DNA from: Treponema sp.
GTDB lineage: Bacteria > Spirochaetota > Spirochaetia > Treponematales > Breznakiellaceae
Direction of reading: 5' to 3'
Assembly: GCA_031277045.1 (NCBI GenBank)
Contig: JAISLX010000073.1
Coordinates: forward strand, 1-8,131
Length of the DNA stretch: 8,131 bases
Both the position numbers and the translations under genes were made by a program. Shown here in pieces: positions 5,987 to 8,131 of this stretch (positions are counted from its first letter, which is position 1; every line of letters begins with the position of its first letter). Below the pieces are notes generated by a model that was not told the origin of the DNA, made no database searches, and was given only the letters and a program-made list of their open reading frames with translations.

Positions 5987-6998
5987 AGGCCGCTCCGGGT
6001 TGTCCGTGGACAGAAATTTGCCCGCATTTTAATGTGTCGATGTACTCTGCGGCGCAGTGAGCCGCAATGGCCCCCTCAGCGGCGGCGACTACCACCTGGC
6101 GGAAAGGGCTGGACCGGACATCCCCGGCCACAAAGAGTCCGGGCACGGAACTTTCCATGCGCTGATCGGTAACAATGTAGCCTGCCTCGTCTTTTTTAAG
6201 ACCGGGAACCAGGGATGTTTGGGGAACTGTACCCACAAAAACAAACACCGCGTCCGCATCTTCCTCGTAAGTCCGGCCCGTACCTTTGCCTGTAGTATCA
6301 CTGTGTTCCAGAACCAGGGAGCTGACTGTCTGCCCCCCCCTGATTTCCCGGATAATCGTGTTAAGCCGCAGTTCGATATTCGGGTTGTTTTGTACCCGCT
6401 CCACAAGCCCCGCCTGGGCGCGGAAACGGTCCCGGCGGTGTACCAGGATAACGCGGGGGGAAAGGCGGGACAGATACTGCGCCTCGTCGCAGGCGGCGTC
6501 CCCGCCCCCGGCCACCACAATTTTCTTGTTCCGGAAAAACGGCCCGTCGCAGCTGGCGCAGTACGAGACCCCCCTGCCGGTAAACTGAGCCTCCCCCGGA
6601 ACCCCCAGGGTCCGGCGGGCCGCTCCGGTGGCCAGGATCAGCGCAGCGGCCCGCCGGGCGCCGCCGTCTTCCGTGGTTACGGTAAAAAGGTCCCCGTCTT
6701 TTTTTAGGGCCGTAATCCGGGCAGTGGTAACACAGGCGCCAAAGTCCAGCGCCTGGCGGTAAAGATCCTGGGCAAAATCAAAACCCGACCTGGCCGAACG
6801 GCCCGGCCCTTCTTTTCCGTCCGGTTTCCCAATATTGCCGGGATAGTTTTCCAGTATGTCGATGGTAAGGGCCTGCCCGCCGGGGGCAAGCTGTTCAAAA
6901 ACAAGGGTTTTCAGGTTTGCCCGGGCCCCGTATTGGGCCGCTGTCAAACCCGCAGGTCCCGCCCCAATGATAATCAGGTCCGCGTTACAGGTTTGCAT
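5979..6998 (-). CDS. trxB: Thioredoxin reductase (NADPH, FAD)
   Basis: The product has 339 residues and carries all landmarks of the low-molecular-weight enzyme: FAD loop GAGPAG (12-17), redox motif CASC (147-150), NADPH loop GGGDAA (164-169), HRR for the NADPH phosphate (187-189), and GLFVAGDV (287-294) for the second FAD contact. It reduces thioredoxin, or a related thiol partner, with NADPH in the cytoplasm. The family norm is about 305-325 residues; the excess here is a Gly/Lys/Arg-rich insert near 56-71, after NYPG, and a short tail ending in CGQ...GAACE, with two extra cysteines. It is the first gene of a minus-strand operon with the GH3 and GNAT genes. Shine-Dalgarno signals before the ATG are weak, and a -10 box lies only 11 bases upstream, so the message may be nearly leaderless. 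Confidence 0.95.
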   Translation of the reverse strand: MQTCNADLIIIGAGPAGLTAAQYGARANLKTLVFEQLAPGGQALTIDILENYPGNIGKPDGKEGPGRSARSGFDFAQDLYRQALDFGACVTTARITALKKDGDLFTVTTEDGGARRAAALILATGAARRTLGVPGEAQFTGRGVSYCASCDGPFFRNKKIVVAGGGDAACDEAQYLSRLSPRVILVHRRDRFRAQAGLVERVQNNPNIELRLNTIIREIRGGQTVSSLVLEHSDTTGKGTGRTYEEDADAVFVFVGTVPQTSLVPGLKKDEAGYIVTDQRMESSVPGLFVAGDVRSSPFRQVVVAAAEGAIAAHCAAEYIDTLKCGQISVHGQPGAACE

Positions 6999-7009
6999 AG
7001 GCCCATTCT

Positions 7010-7039
7010 AGTATAAAAATACCGGCGGAGGGAACCGCC
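7010..7039 (-). promoter_or_regulatory. trxB -10 box fused to a terminator-like hairpin
   Basis: On the minus strand GGCGG (7039-7035) pairs with CCGCC (7028-7024) around a six-base loop and is followed by GGTATTTTTATACT. The last six bases, TATACT (7015-7010), match a -10 box in five of six positions and would start transcription about five bases before the trxB ATG. No good -35 is seen; bases in the hairpin occupy its place. The hairpin and T run could end a transcript arriving from 7300, leaving the same bases to start trxB. Confidence 0.45.
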
Positions 7040-7320
7040 AGAATCGGCGGGAATTGAACCATGCAAGCGGCCGCCTTGAGACTATTCGTGGGTCCGGGTA
7101 CGATCCTTAACCACGCAAGCCTTAAAGACCGTCCTGAACGCTGTTTCCCCGTTGCTGACCCGCAGTTCCGTCCACGGCCACGAGGTAGAGGCCGCGCGAG
7201 AGGTCTCCCCCGGCTATTTTGACGCGGCTGCCAAGCAGCCGTTACTACTCTGTTTGAGGTGAGCCTCTCATCGGTTGTGCCGCCGGCAGTTTGCTGCGTT
7301 TCGCGCATAAAACCTTCAAA
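7040..7320 (-). other. Gene-free stretch with traces of degenerate coding sequence
   Basis: No intact gene is supported. On the minus strand a 107-codon frame from ATG 7308 is arginine-rich and reads as out of frame. A second frame at 7241-7122 has better-looking protein composition (RVKIAGGDLSRGLYLVAVDG, stop at 7122) but starts just after two stops. Joining the first frame to the second needs one frameshift near 7235 and gives about 63 residues, so a decayed gene is possible. The stretch near 7040-7110 contains GGTTCAATTCCCGCC, which resembles a tRNA or tmRNA T-arm, but no tRNA fold closes around it. Confidence 0.3.
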
Positions 7321-7321
7321 A

Positions 7322-7384
7322 ATCGGCCTTTAGCCGGTTTCTTATTGGTGAAGCGATATGATTTAATATTCCGGAGCTTTGCTC
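7322..7384. repeat. Two small palindromic hairpins
   Basis: ATCGGC (7322-7327) pairs with GCCGGT (7333-7338) and is followed by TTTCTTATT, so it may be a weak rightward terminator. GGAGC ... GCTCC at 7372-7384 is the first of three related GGAGC/GCTCC hairpins in this intergenic region. Nothing else is seen between 7321 and 7410. Confidence 0.4.
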
Positions 7385-7415
7385 CTGCTGAAAGAACGAT
7401 TATTTTTGAACAAAA

Positions 7416-7534
7416 GAGGCTGTTCCAAAACTTCAGTTTTTGGAACGGCTCCCTTAGATTTAGCGGGGAAACCGGGTTTTAAACCGGTTTCCCCAAGAGC
7501 TTGTCCAAAACTAACCGAGTTTTGGAACAAGCTC
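7416..7534. repeat. Three large adjacent palindromes
   Basis: Hairpin A (7416-7452) pairs a GGCTGTTCCAAAA arm with TTTTGGAACGGCTCC through mismatches and G-U pairs. Hairpin B is perfect over 11 pairs: GGGGAAACCGG (7465-7475) with CCGGTTTCCCC (7484-7494). Hairpin C (7497-7534) pairs GAGCTTGTCCAAAAC with GTTTTGGAACAAGCTC, leaving one bulged base. A and C share the GTTCCAAAA / TTTTGGAAC core, and C contains the CTAACCG(A/G)GTTTTGG motif of the repeats at 957 and 1119. These look like copies of short dispersed palindromic repeats rather than parts of one gene. Confidence 0.75.
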
Positions 7535-7553
7535 AAAATTCCATTTTTCTTTA

Positions 7554-7559
7554 TATAAT
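7554..7559 (+). promoter_or_regulatory. Possible -10 box for the riboswitch-controlled transcript
   Basis: TATAAT is a perfect -10 hexamer, but the -35 position 17 bases upstream (around 7531) reads GCTCAA at the end of palindrome C and is poor; TTGGAA at 7522 is too far. If used, the leader to the gene at 8061 would be about 495 bases and would include every structured element listed below. Confidence 0.35.
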
Positions 7560-7568
7560 TCCCGCAAT

Positions 7569-7601
7569 GAAGAACCCAGGAGCAAGCTCCTGGGTATCTT
7601 C
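7569..7601. repeat. Palindrome with GGAGCAAGCTCC core
   Basis: ACCCAGGAGC (7574-7583) and GCTCCTGGGT (7586-7595) are perfect inverses separated by AA, and GAAGA (7569-7573) with TCTTC (7597-7601) extends the stem past one bulge. The 12-base core recurs at 7689-7700. The right arm, ATCTTCG (7596-7602), is also complementary to CGAAGAT (7647-7653), giving an alternative pairing with the next element. Confidence 0.7.
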
Positions 7602-7625
7602 GTTGGGGAGGAAATTTATAGTACT

Positions 7626-7717
7626 GGCCGGGTCCCTACCCCGATCCGAAGATTTGGTTACCACCTTTTCAGGGGTAGTAAATTTTCCGGAGCAAGCTCC
7701 GGGGTATGGACCCGGCC
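7626..7717 (+). ncRNA. Three-way-junction structured element upstream of the FMN riboswitch
   Basis: The outer stem GGCCGGGTCC (7626-7635) pairs perfectly with GGACCCGGCC (7708-7717). Directly inside, CTACCCC (7636-7642) pairs with GGGGTAG (7672-7678), and its arm continues with GAAGA/TTTTC and TGG/CCA. The third helix is CCGGAGC (7687-7693) with GCTCCGG (7696-7702). All three helices are compatible, making a compact 92-base junction that ends 10 bases before the FMN aptamer. I do not recognise the family. The third helix shares its core with the palindrome at 7574, so at least part of the element comes from a dispersed repeat. Confidence 0.45.
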
Positions 7718-7727
7718 TTCCAATCAA

Positions 7728-7907
7728 GATTTTCGGGGCGGGGTGAGCGGTGACATATTGTCTTTATAAGGCAATATGCCGCCAGGCAATTCCCGACCGG
7801 CGGTATAGCCCGCAACTCCTAAATCCGGCGGATTCTGAATCCTGACGGATAGGGATTGAGCCGGTGAAATTCCGGCGCCGACGGTACAGTCCGGACGGGA
7901 GAAAGTC
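7728..7907 (+). promoter_or_regulatory. FMN riboswitch (RFN element) with an enlarged P2
   Basis: The RFN core is clear: GGGGCGGGGTGA (7735-7746), AATTCCCGACCGGCGGTATA (7789-7808) with GCCCGC following, GCCGGTGAAATTCCGG (7859-7874), then GCCGACGGTACAGTCCGGAC and GGGAGAAAGTC. P1 pairs GATTTTC (7728-7734) with GAAAGTC (7901-7907). The usual P2 loop is split by about 42 extra bases that form their own hairpin: GCGG (7747-7750) with CCGC (7779-7782) and CATATTG (7754-7760) with CAATATG (7772-7778). The P4 arm is also long (7820-7857). FMN binding normally lowers expression of riboflavin synthesis or uptake genes; the terminator downstream fits transcriptional control. Confidence 0.95.
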
Positions 7908-7953
7908 GGGAACCGGTTTTATGAAAGACGCGGTTTCTTTTTCCGAAACAAAG

Positions 7954-7984
7954 CCCTTGGAGAGTGATCCCCAAGGGTTTTTTT
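7954..7984 (+). terminator. Intrinsic terminator of the FMN riboswitch
   Basis: CCCTTGG (7954-7960) pairs with CCAAGGG (7971-7977), followed by seven T (7978-7984). It lies 46 bases after the aptamer and 76 before the gene start, the normal place for an expression platform. I could not pick out a clear antiterminator arm by eye; a small GTTTC/GAAAC hairpin lies just upstream (7933-7949). Confidence 0.88.
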
Positions 7985-8060
7985 ACGCTCTGAAGGTCTT
8001 GCCTAATACGGGAAAAGGGGATTCTTTCAAAAAAAATTGGGGGCCCCAAAGGAGTGTAAA

Positions 8061-8131
8061 ATGAAACGCGAAACAAAATCCGTGCGGAAAATGACGGCGG
8101 GAAAGGCCGCTCTTTTTGCGGCGGTTTTGGC
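8061..8131 (+). CDS. FMN-riboswitch-controlled gene, first 23 codons; probable riboflavin uptake protein
   Basis: ATG at 8061 follows AAAGGAG (8048-8054) with good spacing and stays open to the window end. The first residues are strongly basic (MKRETKSVRKMTAGK) and lead into a hydrophobic run (AALFAAVLA). That suits either a signal peptide or a first membrane helix. Given the FMN riboswitch, the two best candidates are the riboflavin-binding lipoprotein RfuA of the spirochaete RfuABCD transporter, known in Treponema, or the RibU-type ECF substrate component. The fragment is too short to separate them. The Shine-Dalgarno lies beside an inverted repeat, TTGGGG (8037-8042) with CCCCAA (8044-8049), that could limit ribosome access. 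Confidence 0.75.
   Translation, partial: MKRETKSVRKMTAGKAALFAAVL

Noticed and set aside
7023..7110. tRNA or tmRNA on the minus strand (GGTTCAATTCCCGCC and a 7-pair AGGATCG/CGATTCT acceptor-like stem)
   Set aside because: No D-arm or anticodon arm can be drawn, the T-stem pairs at only two positions, no CCA follows, and no tmRNA 5' end (GGATTCGAC-like) occurs upstream.
7501..7746. 81-codon plus-strand frame ahead of the FMN riboswitch
   Set aside because: It runs through palindromes and the start of the riboswitch, lacks a ribosome site, and its sequence is explained by RNA structure.
7864..8064. 66-codon plus-strand frame across the riboswitch and terminator
   Set aside because: It consists of the aptamer 3' half and the terminator; those conserved structures account for the bases.

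Overview
The window looks like chromosomal sequence from a GC-rich host-associated spirochaete, most likely a Treponema of the termite-gut type. This is an inference from gene content and style: an AraC-free L-fucose isomerase gene, a thioredoxin reductase / GH3 hexosaminidase / GNAT operon, an FMN riboswitch ahead of a probable riboflavin-uptake gene, and many palindromic intergenic repeats. No rRNA or other marker gene is present, so the assignment is not firm.

Layout. Positions 1-193 (minus) hold the 5' part of an AT-rich TmrB-like P-loop gene with its own strong sigma70-type promoter; it looks imported. Next is a 230-bp multi-hairpin element (275-504) bounded by CACATAAC / GTTATGTG, which resembles an integron attC site but is unusually long. 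From 574 to 960 (plus) lies a small TPR lipoprotein gene broken by three one-base losses, each in a homopolymer run. Between it and fucI is an array of about 4.7 copies of a 23-bp repeat, flanked by two diverged copies of a 40-bp sequence. fucI (1220-3040, plus) is intact. Its 3' side carries a 17-bp duplicated piece of its own end, a candidate structured small RNA (3168-3293) and a strong terminator whose loop copies the anti-Shine-Dalgarno tail of 16S rRNA.

On the minus strand, 6998 to 3373 is a compact three-gene operon: trxB, a signal-anchored NagZ-like beta-N-acetylhexosaminidase, and a GNAT acetyltransferase. Both junctions are identical 8-nt start/stop overlaps, which points to translational coupling. 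The first gene has a -10 box so close to its start that the message should have almost no leader.

Positions 6999-8060 hold no convincing gene but much structure: a degenerate piece (7040-7320), a run of large palindromes (7322-7601), a three-way-junction element (7626-7717), and then a clear FMN riboswitch (7728-7907) with an extra hairpin inserted in P2, followed by an intrinsic terminator and the first 23 codons of the regulated gene (8061 onward).

Functionally the intact genes suit a gut bacterium that takes up host or plant sugars (fucose), trims amino-sugar glycans or recycles peptidoglycan, keeps thiols reduced and salvages riboflavin. No complete new multi-gene system is visible. The most original signals are non-coding: the fucI 3' RNA element, the 7626-7717 structure stacked on the FMN riboswitch, and the attC-like element beside the AT-rich gene.
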